Notes: generated from the sequence alone by a model not told the origin. A stretch of DNA of 64,000 nucleotides from Xanthomarina arctica (GCF_014638915.1 NZ_BMFQ01000001.1:248001-312000), one strand, 5' to 3'. Positions 8,408 through 18,668 are shown, counted from the stretch's first letter. Translations and numbers: made by a program.

Positions 8408-11400
8408 TTATGCTTCGGTTGTATTTCTCACTTTAGTATGATACTGCACATTTGGTTTTGTGCCTACATGTTCTAATAAGTGATACATACGATTATCTAC
8501 TAAAAGTTTTGCAACTTTACTTTCTTTATCATTGATGTCTCCAAATACCATTGCTCCATTGCCACATGCAGAAGAACAAGCTGTTTGGAATTCACCATCT
8601 TTAATTTCACGTCCATCACGTTTGGCATCAAGAATAGTTTTTTGTGTTTTTTGAATACACATAGAACATTTTTCCATAACACCACGAGATCTAACTACAA
8701 CATCTGGATTTAATACCATACGTCCTAAATCGTCATTCATATAGTAATCAAACTCATCATTCTCATTATATAAGAACCAGTTGAATCTACGTACTTTATA
8801 AGGACAGTTGTTTGCACAGTAACGTGTACCTACACAACGGTTATAAGCCATGTGATTTTGACCTTGACGTCCATGAGAAGTTGCTGCCACAGGGCATACA
8901 GTTTCGCAAGGAGCATGATTACAATGTTGACACATTACCGGTTGGAAAGCTACTTGTGGGTTTGCCGCAGCAGATTCCATTTCCTCAAGAGCATCAATAA
9001 TTGCTAATCCTTTGGTATCGTCTTTTTTAGTATTATCCCCTGCAAACGTATCTTCAGAAGAATAATATCTATCAATACGCAACCAGTGCATATCGCGACT
9101 CTTACGCACTTCTTCTTTACCTACAACTGGTACGTTATTTTCTGCATGACAAGCTATTACACACGCCCCGCATCCTGTACAAGCATTCAAATCGACTGAT
9201 AGGTTGAAGTGATGACCGATAGAACGATCAAATTCATCCCATAAATCCACATCTGGTGAAGTAACCGGAGTTTCAACATGATTTAAAGATACTACAGGAA
9301 CAGCATTCCAAGCAGATTGCTCTTTTGTATTAAAAATCTCTAAAGTGGTTTCTCTAATAATGTCTCCACGACCCATTAAAGTATTATGCAACTGTACACT
9401 TGCAAATTCGTGCATTCCAGATGCTGCTGCAACACTTACATTTTGTACGGTATTAAAATCTTGGTACAACACATATGCGTTAACACCAGTTTTCATTTCA
9501 TTTTTCAATCCAGCTTTTCTACCATAACCAAACGAAAGACCAACAGATCCTTTTGCTTGTCCTGGTTGAATAATTACTGGCACATTTTCTACAGTAACCC
9601 CATTTACAGTCACGTTTGCATAACTACCATCTAAGCCACCATTAGCGACATGTTCGTTTTTTAATCCCAATGCTTCAGCATCAGCTTTTGAAACAGTTAA
9701 ATAGTTATCCCAAGTTGTTCTTGTAATAGGATCTGGAAACTCTTGTAACCATGGGTTATTGGCTTGTTGACCATCTCCCATTCCTACTTTAGAGTATAAT
9801 GTTAATTCCATACCTTCAGAAGTCGCCGAACCGATTAAGGCTTTAGCGGCCGAAATACCAGTGGCAACAGATACTCCTGATAAATTACCAGTTGTTGTTG
9901 TGGTTGAAGATGATGTAGAAGTAACATACTCATCTTTATCTTCATCTTTAATTCCAACTCCTACGGCTGCATCATGAATAATACCTCCAACTAAAGTTCT
10001 ATCTTTTTTCTCTTTTAAAACGCTAGAAGAAGTTTCAACAGTTTCTGTTGAAACAGTATTAGATCCACCCACAGAAGTAGTTCCTTTTACAAAAACTCCA
10101 TCGTGTAAAGCTTGGCTAAATGATGTACTACCTAAAATACTATCATTCCAAGTTTGTTTTATATAATCGTGGTAAGAAATATCATTTCCAGTCCAAACTA
10201 ATAAAGCATCTTGAAATTGCATGGTATCAAATAAAGGACGAATAGTTGGTTGCATTAAAGCAAAATGTCCCTTTTTGATTTCAACATCTCCCCATGATTC
10301 TAAATAATGAGGTGCTGCTGCAATATATTGTGTTTGCGTAGAAGTTTCATCTGCTTTCAAAGAGAAAGTTACAGACAAATCTGTTTGCGCTAAACCTTCA
10401 GCAAATGCTGAAGCATTTGGCAATGTATATAGTGGATTAACACCACTCATAATAATAGCTCCTACTTTACCTGCATTCATATCAGCAATTAAAGTATTTA
10501 CAGCTTTATCGCTACCTTGTCTTGTTTTTATTGGTGTAGAGGCATCAAATGCTTTAGAATTTAAATACTCATTAATTTCTAATACAACAGTTTGTGCATT
10601 CATATCTTGAATACCAGTTACTGCAACACCTTTACTTCCTGCACTTTTAAGTTGAGAAGCTGCTTTACTTACTGCTTCTAATATATGTGCTGGTAAATCT
10701 ACAGAAACAGATCCACCAACTACTTCGCTATATAATTTAGCTAAAACTAATTTTTGTTGACTTGGAGTTAATGGTACACGTTTGTCTGCATTGGCTCCAG
10801 TTAATGACATGTTCGATTCAAATTGAATATGACGAGACATTTTTCCTTTAGCAGGAATACGCCCTACAGCATAGCCAGAGTCAAAACCACCACCTTGCCA
10901 ATCGCTAAGAAAATCTGCTCCAACTGAAACAATTACTTCAGCTTTAGAGAAATCGTAATTAGCTAATCCTCTCTCATTATATTTAGCTTCAAAAGCGTCT
11001 AATGATTCAGATTCTGAAATGGCATCATAAACTACATGATTTACGTTTCCGAATTTCTGCTTAAAATCTCCAATTAATCTTGAAGTAGATGGACTAGCAA
11101 ATGTTTGAGTTAATAAAACTATTTGTTTTCCAGAAGCACTAAGTTCAGTTAATTTTAGACTTACTTCTGAATTTAAATCTTCCCATGAAACATAACCTTC
11201 TCCTTTAACAGGACCCTGCATTCTCAAACTATCGTACAAACCTAAAACCGATGCATTTACTCTGGCATTTGCTCCACCAGTTGCGGATGCCATAGTATTG
11301 TTTTCGATTTTAATTGGACGACCTTCACGAGTTTTTACTAATACGCTAGCAAAATCAAAACCATCTGCAATTGTTGTTGCATAGTAATTAGCAACACCAG

Positions 11401-11668
11401 GAATTATTACTTCTGGCTGTACAACATATGGAATGGATTTAATAACTGGTCCCTCGCAAGCAGCAAGAGATGCCGCAGCTGTACTGAAACCAACATATTT
11501 TAAGAAATCACGACGTGTTGTTTTAGAACTCTCTAAAGAATTTTTATTACCTAAAAATTCATCAGTAGGAATTTCTTTAACAAATTCGTTTTGTTGTAGC
11601 GTCTCAACAATAGAGCTATTTTCGTTTAGCTCTTCAACACTTTTCCAGTATTTCTTGTTTGATGACAT
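8408..11668 (-). CDS. actB: Alternative complex III iron-sulfur subunit ActB (molybdopterin-like plus FeS)
   Basis: ActB fuses a catalytically empty molybdopterin-oxidoreductase-like domain (about 60-780) to a ferredoxin-type FeS domain (about 800-1060). FeS cysteines occur as CTGCGACVIAC, CQHCNHAPCETVC, CVGTRYCANNC and CSMC...CSSAC, a four-cluster layout. The N-terminus has TTRRDFLKYVG and then LAAC (Cys71), a twin-arginine signal with a lipobox, consistent with export of folded protein and lipid anchoring as known for F. johnsoniae ACIII. A Ser/Thr-rich linker sits near 575-610. At 1086 aa it is slightly long for the family. It lies 34 nt before actC. Confidence 0.95.
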   Translation of the reverse strand: MSSNKKYWKSVEELNENSSIVETLQQNEFVKEIPTDEFLGNKNSLESSKTTRRDFLKYVGFSTAAASLAACEGPVIKSIPYVVQPEVIIPGVANYYATTIADGFDFASVLVKTREGRPIKIENNTMASATGGANARVNASVLGLYDSLRMQGPVKGEGYVSWEDLNSEVSLKLTELSASGKQIVLLTQTFASPSTSRLIGDFKQKFGNVNHVVYDAISESESLDAFEAKYNERGLANYDFSKAEVIVSVGADFLSDWQGGGFDSGYAVGRIPAKGKMSRHIQFESNMSLTGANADKRVPLTPSQQKLVLAKLYSEVVGGSVSVDLPAHILEAVSKAASQLKSAGSKGVAVTGIQDMNAQTVVLEINEYLNSKAFDASTPIKTRQGSDKAVNTLIADMNAGKVGAIIMSGVNPLYTLPNASAFAEGLAQTDLSVTFSLKADETSTQTQYIAAAPHYLESWGDVEIKKGHFALMQPTIRPLFDTMQFQDALLVWTGNDISYHDYIKQTWNDSILGSTSFSQALHDGVFVKGTTSVGGSNTVSTETVETSSSVLKEKKDRTLVGGIIHDAAVGVGIKDEDKDEYVTSTSSSTTTTTGNLSGVSVATGISAAKALIGSATSEGMELTLYSKVGMGDGQQANNPWLQEFPDPITRTTWDNYLTVSKADAEALGLKNEHVANGGLDGSYANVTVNGVTVENVPVIIQPGQAKGSVGLSFGYGRKAGLKNEMKTGVNAYVLYQDFNTVQNVSVAAASGMHEFASVQLHNTLMGRGDIIRETTLEIFNTKEQSAWNAVPVVSLNHVETPVTSPDVDLWDEFDRSIGHHFNLSVDLNACTGCGACVIACHAENNVPVVGKEEVRKSRDMHWLRIDRYYSSEDTFAGDNTKKDDTKGLAIIDALEEMESAAANPQVAFQPVMCQHCNHAPCETVCPVAATSHGRQGQNHMAYNRCVGTRYCANNCPYKVRRFNWFLYNENDEFDYYMNDDLGRMVLNPDVVVRSRGVMEKCSMCIQKTQKTILDAKRDGREIKDGEFQTACSSACGNGAMVFGDINDKESKVAKLLVDNRMYHLLEHVGTKPNVQYHTKVRNTTEA

Positions 11669-11715
11669 ATTATATAATTGAATTACTTCTTATTTATTTA
11701 TTTTTCCTCTTTCAC

Positions 11716-11738
11716 GAGATTCCGTTTTCACGGGAACT
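11716..11738 (-). repeat. ATTCC/GGAAT hairpin element between actA and actB
   Basis: On the minus strand the core reads AGTTCCCGTGAAAACGGAAT followed by CTC: arms TTCCCGT and ACGGAAT-like around a GAAA-containing loop. It lies in the only sizeable gap (86 bp) inside the respiratory operon. Confidence 0.5.
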
Positions 11739-11754
11739 ACTAAAAACTTTATTT

Positions 11755-13047
11755 CTAGTAGTGACACTTTCCACATTCCAGACCACCCATTTGTGCTGCT
11801 GTAAGTTTATCTACACCATACTTTTTGGATAATTCTTCATGTATTTTAGTGTAGTATGCATTATCCTCCACTTTTACATTGGTATCTCTGTGGCAATTAA
11901 TACACCAACCCATTGTTAAAGGAGCAAATTGAGATACAATTTCCATTTCTTCAACTGGACCGTGACATGTTTGACATTCAATACCTCCAACAGTTACGTG
12001 TTGAGAGTGGTTAAAGTAAGCGAAATCTGGTAAATTATGAATTCTCACCCATTTAACTGGTTGTGTTTCACCTGTATATTTTTGGTCTGCATCACTCCAT
12101 CCAGCTGCTGCATATAATTTTTGGATTTCACCATCATAAAATTCTTTGCTGTATTCTTCAGTTGCTGTAGTTTCTGCAACTTCATAAATAGATTTATGGC
12201 AATTCATACAAACATTTAAAGAAGGAATCCCAGATGTTTTACTAACTCTAGCTGAAGAGTGACAGTATTTACAATCGATACCATTATCTCCTGCGTGTAT
12301 TTTATGTGAATAGTGAATTGGCTGAACTGGTTGGTATCCTTGATCAATACCTACTTGCATCATATAACCATATAGAAAATATCCACTAGCCAACAATAAG
12401 AAGATAACTGACACTAAAACCAAAAATTGATTCTTAACAAAAGCTTTCCAGATTGGAAGTCTGTTAGTTTCTTGTATCTCAACACCTTTTGCTTCAGCAA
12501 AACGGTTTAATGTACTTCTTACTAACACTAAAGCTATTGCTAATAAAGCAAACAACAACGCTAAGGCTCCTAATATTACTTTATTAGAAATACCAGAATC
12601 TGATGTTGCACCTGCAACTGCTCCTGTAGCTCCAACAACTGGCGCTGGGGCTTTAGATTCTTCAGCAGTATATGCTAGAATGTTACTGATGTCTTCATCT
12701 GATAATTGTGGAAAAGCAGTCATTGCAGCACCACCATACTCATCAAAAATCTTATTTGCATAAGCATCCCCAGATTTAATAACACCTGAACTGTTACGAA
12801 TCCATGCTGCGATCCATTCTATACCAAGTCCTTGGTCGTCTGCTAGCCTTTGCTCTATATGACGTAATGCTGGACCAGTCATCTTCTTATCTAACGAATG
12901 GCACGCAGCACAGTTCGTATTGAACAAAGATTTTCCTTTTTCAGCATCGCCATCTTGGGCGAAAATTGTGGTTGAAAGCGTTAGAATAAAAATGATACTT
13001 AATGTAAGAATATTTCTGCCTAACTTACGGTTACTCACCTGTTTCAT
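11755..13047 (-). CDS. actA: Alternative complex III multiheme cytochrome ActA with N-terminal monoheme domain
   Basis: ActA is the periplasmic multiheme electron wire of ACIII. Six CXXCH motifs are present: one near the N-terminus (CAACH, about 46-50) in a class I cytochrome domain, and five in the C-terminal pentaheme domain (CKYCH, CMNCH, CQTCH, CINCH, CGKCH). Two hydrophobic helices (about 155-176 and 207-228) lie between them. A signal peptide ends in TTIFAQ. An in-frame GTG at 13092 would add 15 residues, but the ATG at 13047 places the signal peptide correctly. It is the first gene of the operon; a TACTTTTG box at 13129-13136 lies upstream. Confidence 0.93.
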   Translation of the reverse strand: MKQVSNRKLGRNILTLSIIFILTLSTTIFAQDGDAEKGKSLFNTNCAACHSLDKKMTGPALRHIEQRLADDQGLGIEWIAAWIRNSSGVIKSGDAYANKIFDEYGGAAMTAFPQLSDEDISNILAYTAEESKAPAPVVGATGAVAGATSDSGISNKVILGALALLFALLAIALVLVRSTLNRFAEAKGVEIQETNRLPIWKAFVKNQFLVLVSVIFLLLASGYFLYGYMMQVGIDQGYQPVQPIHYSHKIHAGDNGIDCKYCHSSARVSKTSGIPSLNVCMNCHKSIYEVAETTATEEYSKEFYDGEIQKLYAAAGWSDADQKYTGETQPVKWVRIHNLPDFAYFNHSQHVTVGGIECQTCHGPVEEMEIVSQFAPLTMGWCINCHRDTNVKVEDNAYYTKIHEELSKKYGVDKLTAAQMGGLECGKCHY

Positions 13048-13128
13048 ATTAATTGTTGAATTAACTTCTAAACTTTGGTATGGTTTTTTCACTTATGTGA
13101 AGAAAAAATACATTCATAAAATCACTCG

Positions 13129-13136
13129 CAAAAGTA
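13129..13136 (-). promoter_or_regulatory. candidate -7 box for the ACIII-cox operon
   Basis: The minus strand reads TACTTTTG, matching the Bacteroidota TAnnTTTG -7 element, about 80 nt ahead of the actA ATG. I see no TTG at the expected -33 position, so this is only a half-supported promoter. Confidence 0.4.
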
Positions 13137-13234
13137 ATATTAAAAGTCGATTTGAGAAATGTTAGGGAAGTGTTAATTGGTAATTTAGAGGAATTCTAAA
13201 TAATAAATCCCCACAAATTTCAGTTAATAAGATA

Positions 13235-13242
13235 TACATTTG
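13235..13242 (+). promoter_or_regulatory. candidate -7 box for the SPOR-domain gene
   Basis: TACATTTG matches TAnnTTTG and lies 18 nt before the ATG at 13261. No TTG at -33 is seen. Confidence 0.4.
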
Positions 13243-13260
13243 CATTAAAAATACTTGAAA

Positions 13261-13659
13261 ATGAAAATATTGAACCCTAAAACCCGCTTATTTACCATAG
13301 CTAGTATGGTATGTTTTACTTGTCTAAGTTTTGCACAACAAGGCACAGTTATTATCAATCAAGATAAAGAAATAACCCAATTATTAGATTTAAAGACCAA
13401 AATTAACACGTCGGAAGACACTTCTGACAGATATAAAATTCAAATTTACTCAGGAAATAGAAGTGAAGCTGAAAAAACCCAAAGTACTTTTAAGTCTTTA
13501 AATCTGGAAATGCCATCAAAATTGGTTTATGAAACACCAAACTATAAAATTTGGGTCGGGAATTTTAGATCGCAATTAGAGGCCGATAGAGCCTTAGTAA
13601 AAGTAAAAGCCAAGTTTCCTGCCGCTTTTAAATTTAAACCTAAAAAGGATAAGGAATAA
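13261..13659 (+). CDS. small secreted SPOR-domain protein
   Basis: A signal peptide ends in LSFAQQ (about residue 26), followed by a short linker and a C-terminal SPOR domain: YKIQIYSGNRSEAEKT is the first strand-helix and YKIWVGNFRSQLEADRAL the second repeat. SPOR domains bind denuded peptidoglycan glycan, so a periplasmic envelope role is likely. The ATG at 13261 is chosen over an in-frame TTG at 13255 (132 aa). It diverges from the ACIII operon and is apparently monocistronic. It is followed immediately by a heptamer repeat. The precise function is unknown. Confidence 0.85.
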   Translation: MKILNPKTRLFTIASMVCFTCLSFAQQGTVIINQDKEITQLLDLKTKINTSEDTSDRYKIQIYSGNRSEAEKTQSTFKSLNLEMPSKLVYETPNYKIWVGNFRSQLEADRALVKVKAKFPAAFKFKPKKDKE

Positions 13660-13665
13660 GGCTTC

Positions 13666-13726
13666 TTGTTGGTTGTTGGTTGTTGGTTGTTGGTTGTTGG
13701 TTGTTGGTTGTTGGTTGTTGGTTGTT
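13666..13726. repeat. heptanucleotide tandem repeat (GGTTGTT)8
   Basis: Eight perfect copies of GGTTGTT at 13671-13726, preceded by a partial copy TTGTT. The tract starts seven bases after the stop of the SPOR-domain gene. A perfect tract of this length is prone to copy-number change by slippage. Confidence 0.97.
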
Positions 13727-13906
13727 GAAGTAAAATAAATAACCTGCCAGAACCAAAAAATTATTAGCAGATTAATTACAATTAACTCGATCCAATAAAA
13801 AGCACAACAATCATAGATAGATTAACTAGTTTGTTTTTGATAGTAAATTCTAAAAAGAGTATAAAAACTATTTAAAGATTACCAAAAACATCATCCAAAT
13901 AGAAAC

Positions 13907-13938
13907 AAAAAAAGCGACCAATTGGTCGCTTTTTTTTA
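13907..13938 (-). terminator. terminator of the rimP-nusA-infB operon
   Basis: The 18-bp palindrome AGCGACCAATTGGTCGCT at 13913-13930 is flanked by an A-run on the left and eight T on the right. It therefore works in both directions and lies 16 nt past the infB stop codon. Confidence 0.85.
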
Positions 13939-13953
13939 TTTATGTTTTAGAAA

Positions 13954-16824
13954 TTATTTCAATTTCTTTTTAACTTCTACTTCGTGATACGCTTCTATAA
14001 CATCACCTTCTTTAATGTCGTTATAGTTTTTAATTTGCATTCCACAGTCATATCCTTTTGCAACTTCCTTAGCATCGTCTTTAAAACGTTTTAAAGAGGT
14101 TAATTCACCTGTATAGACAACTACACCGTCACGAATTAAACGAATACCTGAGTTTCTAAAGATTTTACCAGAAAGAACCATACAACCAGCAATACTTCCA
14201 ATTTTAGAAACTTTAAAGATTTCTCTAATTTCTGCTGTTCCTGTAATTTCTTCTTTAAGCTCTGGAGATAACATACCTTCCATAGCATCTTTAAGATCGT
14301 TAATAGCATCGTAAATAATCGAGTACATTCTGATATCGATTTCTTCTTTGTCGGCTATTTGACGTGCATTACCCATTGGTCTCACATTAAATCCTATAAT
14401 AATAGCATCTGAAGCGGTTGCTAATAACACATCACTTTCTGTAATGGCACCAACACCTTTATGAATAATATTTACTTGAATCTCTTCTGTAGATAATTTT
14501 TGGAAAGAATCTGTTAATGCTTCAACAGAACCATCCACATCACCCTTAAGAATGATATTTAATTCTTGGAAATCTCCAAGTGCAATACGTCTTCCAATTT
14601 CATCCAAAGTAATATGACGTTGTGTTCTAACAGATTGCTCACGTTGTAACTGTGTACGTTTGGTTGCAATTTGTTTCGCTTCACGCTCGTCTTCAAAAAC
14701 GCTAAATTTATCACCTGCTTGTGGCGCACCGTCTAATCCTAAGATAGAAACTGGTGTTGATGGACCAGCAGTTTTTACACTGTGACCACGCTCGTCATGC
14801 ATTGCTCTAACTTTACCGCTATTTTTACCGGCTAGTACATAGTCTCCAACTTTTAAGGTTCCTGCTTGTACTAAAATAGTTGACACATAACCACGTCCTT
14901 TATCCAAGAATGCTTCTACCACTGTACCAACTGCTGCTTTATTTGGATTTGCTTTCAGCTCTAATAATTCGGCTTCAAGTAATACCTTTTCTAATAATTC
15001 TTTAACTCCTGTTCCAATTTTAGCTGAAATATCATGAGATTGAATTTTCCCTCCCCAATCTTCAACTAATAAGTTCATTTGTGCTAAACCTTCTTTTACT
15101 TTTTCAGGATTAGCTCCAGGCTTATCTATTTTATTGATAGCAAATATAATTGGCACACCAGCTGCTTGAGCATGTGCAATTGCTTCTTTTGTTTGTGGCA
15201 TGATCGCATCATCAGCAGCAATTACAATAATTACTAAATCTGTTACTTGAGCTCCACGAGCACGCATGGCTGTAAAGGCCTCGTGACCAGGAGTATCTAA
15301 AAACGCCATTTTTTGACCGCCTTCTAATTCAACTCCATAAGCACCAATATGCTGTGTAATTCCACCAGATTCACCAGCAATAACATTTTCTTGACGTATA
15401 TAATCTAAAAGTGACGTTTTACCGTGATCTACGTGTCCCATTACTGTTACAATAGGTGCACGTTCTATTAAATCTTCTGGTTTATCTTCTACTTTTTCAA
15501 TAGACTCTTCAATATCTGCTGTAACAAATTCTACTTCGTAACCAAACTCGTCCGCAACAATACTTAAGGTTTCTGCATCTAAACGTTGGTTCATGGTAAC
15601 CATCATTCCTAAGGACATACATGCCGAAATAATTTGGGTTACAGACACATCCATCATAGTTGCAACTTCGCTTGCTGTAACAAATTCTGTTACTTTAAGG
15701 ATTTTGCTATCTGCATCTGCTGCTTGTAAATCTTTAGCAGTTTGCTCTCTATGTTGATCTCTTTTATCTCTACGATACTTAGCACCTTTTCCTTTGCTAG
15801 ATTTTCCTTGAAGTTTTTCTAAGGTTTCACGTACTTGATTTTTAACCTCTTCTTCAGTAGGCTCTTCTTTAACTACGTTTCTTCTTCCTCTTCCTGCTCC
15901 TGGGCCAGATCCTGGTTTACCTTTAAATCTATCATTTCCACCAGTTCTTGGTGCAGATGTATTTCCAGTTCCTGGAGCTCCAACTTTACTTATTCTACGA
16001 CGTTTTTTCTTGTTGGCGCTGCCAGCTTTATCGTCTTTCTTCTTATCGTCAACTTTTTTCTTAGGCTTATTAAATTGCGAAAGATCTATTTTTTCTCCTG
16101 CAATTTTAGGACCTGAAAGTTTTTGATATTGCGTCTTAAGTGTTTCGTCTTCGGCAGGCGCATCTACTTTCTTAGGCTCTTCCTTCTTTGGTTCTTCCTT
16201 TTTAGGAGCCTCAGGTTTAGAAGTTTCTATTTTTGGAGTTGCCTCTGTTTTAGCGACTACAGCTTCCGGTTTTAAAACTACCTTTTCTGCAACCTTTTCT
16301 TTAGGCTCCTCAGGAGTTTTTACTTTTGGCTTTTCTTCGACAACTTTCTCTTCTTCTACCTTTTTTTCGATTGGTTTTTCAACCGTCTCTTGAGGTTTTT
16401 CAGCTTCTACAGCTTTTTCCTCTTTTTTGGCAGGAGTTTCGACTATTTTTTTATTAGTCTCCAAGTCAATTTTACCAACTTGTTTTGGGCCAGTCAATGT
16501 CGATTTAGCCTTCACAACTTCAGCTGCCTTTGCGGCTTCCTCACGTTTTGCTCTAGCTTTTTCTTTTTCTTCAATCTCGCGTTCACGCTGTTCTTTCAGA
16601 GCTTCTTTTTCTTTCAGCTTCGCTTCACCAACTTCTTGAGATGCCATTTTCTTGTTGGCATCTGTTTGAAATTCGTCTGAAAGGACCTGATAAACCTCGT
16701 CTGAAATTTTTGTAGTTGGACGCTTCTCTATCTCGATGCCCTTGGTATCTAAATACTCAACAGCACGATCTAAAGAAATGTTTAACTCGCGTAATACTTT
16801 ATTTAATCTAATTGTTTCAGCCAT
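13954..16824 (-). CDS. infB: translation initiation factor IF-2
   Basis: IF-2 is the GTPase that brings fMet-tRNA to the 30S subunit. The order is an N-terminal IF2-N helix domain ([17 protein letters not shown]), a long Lys/Glu/Pro-rich low-complexity linker (about 60-330), a second IF2-N-like segment, then the G domain with GHVDHGKTS (about 460), DTPGHEAF and NKID (about 565), followed by domains II-IV. At 956 aa it is within the family range for this phylum, the length being due to the charged linker. It is the third gene of the rimP-nusA-infB operon, 29 nt after nusA. Confidence 0.97.
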   Translation of the reverse strand: MAETIRLNKVLRELNISLDRAVEYLDTKGIEIEKRPTTKISDEVYQVLSDEFQTDANKKMASQEVGEAKLKEKEALKEQREREIEEKEKARAKREEAAKAAEVVKAKSTLTGPKQVGKIDLETNKKIVETPAKKEEKAVEAEKPQETVEKPIEKKVEEEKVVEEKPKVKTPEEPKEKVAEKVVLKPEAVVAKTEATPKIETSKPEAPKKEEPKKEEPKKVDAPAEDETLKTQYQKLSGPKIAGEKIDLSQFNKPKKKVDDKKKDDKAGSANKKKRRRISKVGAPGTGNTSAPRTGGNDRFKGKPGSGPGAGRGRRNVVKEEPTEEEVKNQVRETLEKLQGKSSKGKGAKYRRDKRDQHREQTAKDLQAADADSKILKVTEFVTASEVATMMDVSVTQIISACMSLGMMVTMNQRLDAETLSIVADEFGYEVEFVTADIEESIEKVEDKPEDLIERAPIVTVMGHVDHGKTSLLDYIRQENVIAGESGGITQHIGAYGVELEGGQKMAFLDTPGHEAFTAMRARGAQVTDLVIIVIAADDAIMPQTKEAIAHAQAAGVPIIFAINKIDKPGANPEKVKEGLAQMNLLVEDWGGKIQSHDISAKIGTGVKELLEKVLLEAELLELKANPNKAAVGTVVEAFLDKGRGYVSTILVQAGTLKVGDYVLAGKNSGKVRAMHDERGHSVKTAGPSTPVSILGLDGAPQAGDKFSVFEDEREAKQIATKRTQLQREQSVRTQRHITLDEIGRRIALGDFQELNIILKGDVDGSVEALTDSFQKLSTEEIQVNIIHKGVGAITESDVLLATASDAIIIGFNVRPMGNARQIADKEEIDIRMYSIIYDAINDLKDAMEGMLSPELKEEITGTAEIREIFKVSKIGSIAGCMVLSGKIFRNSGIRLIRDGVVVYTGELTSLKRFKDDAKEVAKGYDCGMQIKNYNDIKEGDVIEAYHEVEVKKKLK

Positions 16825-16853
16825 AAATTGCTTTAATATAACCTAAAAATATG

Positions 16854-18086
16854 TTATTCTTCAAATTCTTCTCTTAGAATCCTAATAACGTCAATAATTG
16901 TTTCTTCTTCTAAATCTGTTCTTTTTACTAAATCAGCTACTTCTTGTTCTAGAATACTTTTTGCAGTATCTAAACCAGCTTTACTAAATTCAGCAATAAC
17001 CCAGCTTTCAATTTCGTCAGAGAATTCAGATAATTCTACATCTTCCTCTGCACCTTCTCTAAATACATCTATTTCATAACCAGTTAGTTGTCCAGCTAAA
17101 CGGATATTGTGACCTCCACGCCCAATAGCTTTACTTACTTCTTCTGGTTTTAAAATAGCTTCTGCACGTTTGTTAACTTCGTCTATTTTAATAGATGTAA
17201 CACGCGCTGGACTTAAAGCTCTTGTAATATATAATTGTAAGTTACTAGTATAATTAATAACATCAATATTTTCGTTTCCTAACTCACGAACTATGCCATG
17301 AATTCTAGATCCTTTCATACCTACACAAGCTCCAACTGGATCGATTCTATCATCGTAAGAATCTACAGCTACTTTTGCTTTCTCTCCTGGAATTCTTACT
17401 ACATTTTTAATAGTAATTAAACCATCGAATACTTCTGGTATTTCTTGTTCGAATAATTTCTCTAAGAATGTTGGAGAAGTACGAGACATGATAATAGCTG
17501 GCTTATTTCCTTTAAGCTCTACACTTTCAATAATACCACGAACGTTGTCTCCTTTTCTAAAGAAATCTGAAGGAATTTGTTTTTCTTTTGGCAAGATAAT
17601 CTCATTTCCTTCGTCGTCCAATAAAATTACTGCTCTGTGACGAATATGATGTACTTCTGCAGTATAAATTTCACCTACTAAGTCTTTAAACTGCTTATAG
17701 ATGTTAGTATTGTCGTGTTCGTGAATTTTAGAAATTAAATTTTGTCTTAATGCTAAAATAGAACGACGTCCAAGGTCAATTAACTTTACTTCCTCTGAAA
17801 CATCTTCCCCTACTTCAAAATCTGGCTCGATTTTACGAGCTTCAGACAATGATATTTCTTGATTTGGCTCTTCTACTTCACCATCTGCAACAACTACTCT
17901 ATTTCTCCAAATTTCTAAATCTCCTTTATCAGGGTTTATAATAATATCAAAATTGTCGTCGTCTCCAAATTTCTTTTTTAAGGCATTTCTAAACACATCC
18001 TCAAGAATCGCCATTAACGTGACACGATCAATTAATTTATCGTCTTTGAATTCTGAAAACGAATCAATTAACGCAAGATTTTCCAT
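16854..18086 (-). CDS. nusA: transcription termination/antitermination factor NusA
   Basis: NusA binds RNA polymerase and nascent RNA to control pausing and termination. An N-terminal RNAP-binding domain (ALIDSFSEFKDDKL) is followed by an S1 domain (about 135-200) and two KH domains (GMKGSRIHGIVRELGNE near 265; IGRGGHNIRLAGQLTG near 330). At 410 aa it lacks the acidic repeats found at the C-terminus of E. coli NusA (495 aa). It lies 12 nt after rimP in the classical operon, whose leader carries a terminator-like hairpin, a possible target of its own activity. Confidence 0.97.
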   Translation of the reverse strand: MENLALIDSFSEFKDDKLIDRVTLMAILEDVFRNALKKKFGDDDNFDIIINPDKGDLEIWRNRVVVADGEVEEPNQEISLSEARKIEPDFEVGEDVSEEVKLIDLGRRSILALRQNLISKIHEHDNTNIYKQFKDLVGEIYTAEVHHIRHRAVILLDDEGNEIILPKEKQIPSDFFRKGDNVRGIIESVELKGNKPAIIMSRTSPTFLEKLFEQEIPEVFDGLITIKNVVRIPGEKAKVAVDSYDDRIDPVGACVGMKGSRIHGIVRELGNENIDVINYTSNLQLYITRALSPARVTSIKIDEVNKRAEAILKPEEVSKAIGRGGHNIRLAGQLTGYEIDVFREGAEEDVELSEFSDEIESWVIAEFSKAGLDTAKSILEQEVADLVKRTDLEEETIIDVIRILREEFEE

Positions 18087-18098
18087 ATCTCCTTTGAA

Positions 18099-18560
18099 TT
18101 AAAATTTTATCATAACTTTTGCTTCTACAATATCTCCGTAGGCAATTTCTGCCTCATTCTGTACTGTCACTTTCCCTTTACCAACTGGCTTAGGCTCTCT
18201 TGACTTCCACTGTACCTGAATGTTATTATCTGTTGCATTAATTAGATCTGCTTCTATAACTTTATCGGTCATTTTGATTTCTAAAGTTCTACCAATATTT
18301 TTCTTATACTGTCTAACACTTGTCAAAGGCGCTGTTGCCCCAGCCGAAGCCACTTCTAATGAATAATCTATTTCTTCTCTGTCTAAATTATTCTCAATAG
18401 CACGGCTAATAAACATACAATCTTCTACTGTAACACCAGTGTCGCCATCAATGACAACCTTAATGGCATTATCGTCTAAAATAGACAAGTCTATCAAAAA
18501 CAGATGTTGTTTTTGCTCTAGCCCTTCGTTTAATAAATCTTCTACAGTTGTTCTAAACAT
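18099..18560 (-). CDS. rimP: ribosome maturation factor RimP
   Basis: RimP assists 30S subunit maturation. The RimP N-terminal fold (MFRTTVEDLLNEGLEQ) and the conserved middle SRAIENNL...YSLEVASAG are visible. An open frame extends upstream to 18632, but the ATG at 18560 yields 153 aa, the family length, and the longer form would run through the leader hairpin and promoter. It is the first gene of rimP-nusA-infB. The nearly perfect promoter at 18622-18651 and a hairpin at 18576-18596 precede it. Confidence 0.95.
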   Translation of the reverse strand: MFRTTVEDLLNEGLEQKQHLFLIDLSILDDNAIKVVIDGDTGVTVEDCMFISRAIENNLDREEIDYSLEVASAGATAPLTSVRQYKKNIGRTLEIKMTDKVIEADLINATDNNIQVQWKSREPKPVGKGKVTVQNEAEIAYGDIVEAKVMIKF

Positions 18561-18570
18561 TTTTTGGTAT

Positions 18571-18596
18571 AAAAAGAGGGGACTTACCGTCCCCTC
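18571..18596 (-). promoter_or_regulatory. terminator-like hairpin in the rimP leader (candidate attenuator)
   Basis: On the minus strand, GAGGGGAC and GTCCCCTC form a perfect 8-bp GC-rich stem with a 5-nt loop, followed directly by five T. It lies about 16 nt before the rimP ATG and downstream of the promoter, so every rimP-nusA-infB transcript begins with it. In form it is an intrinsic terminator; attenuation is inferred. Confidence 0.65.
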
Positions 18597-18621
18597 ATAT
18601 CTCGTAATTCTTACAACGGTG

Positions 18622-18651
18622 CAAATATACAAAATTTATATTGAAATACAA
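18622..18651 (-). promoter_or_regulatory. promoter of rimP-nusA-infB
   Basis: The minus strand has TTG (18651-18649), exactly 19 nt, then TATATTTG (18629-18622), a perfect match to the Bacteroidota primary sigma consensus. The start point should lie near 18614. Confidence 0.85.
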
Positions 18652-18668
18652 TGTTAGTAAGTACTTTA

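Noticed and set aside
15835-16680. Long Ser/Phe-rich plus-strand frames opposite infB
   Set aside because: They are the antisense of the Lys/Glu-rich linker of IF-2 and have no family features.
18561-18632. Upstream extension of rimP to 18632
   Set aside because: It would pass through the promoter and leader hairpin and make the protein 24 residues too long.
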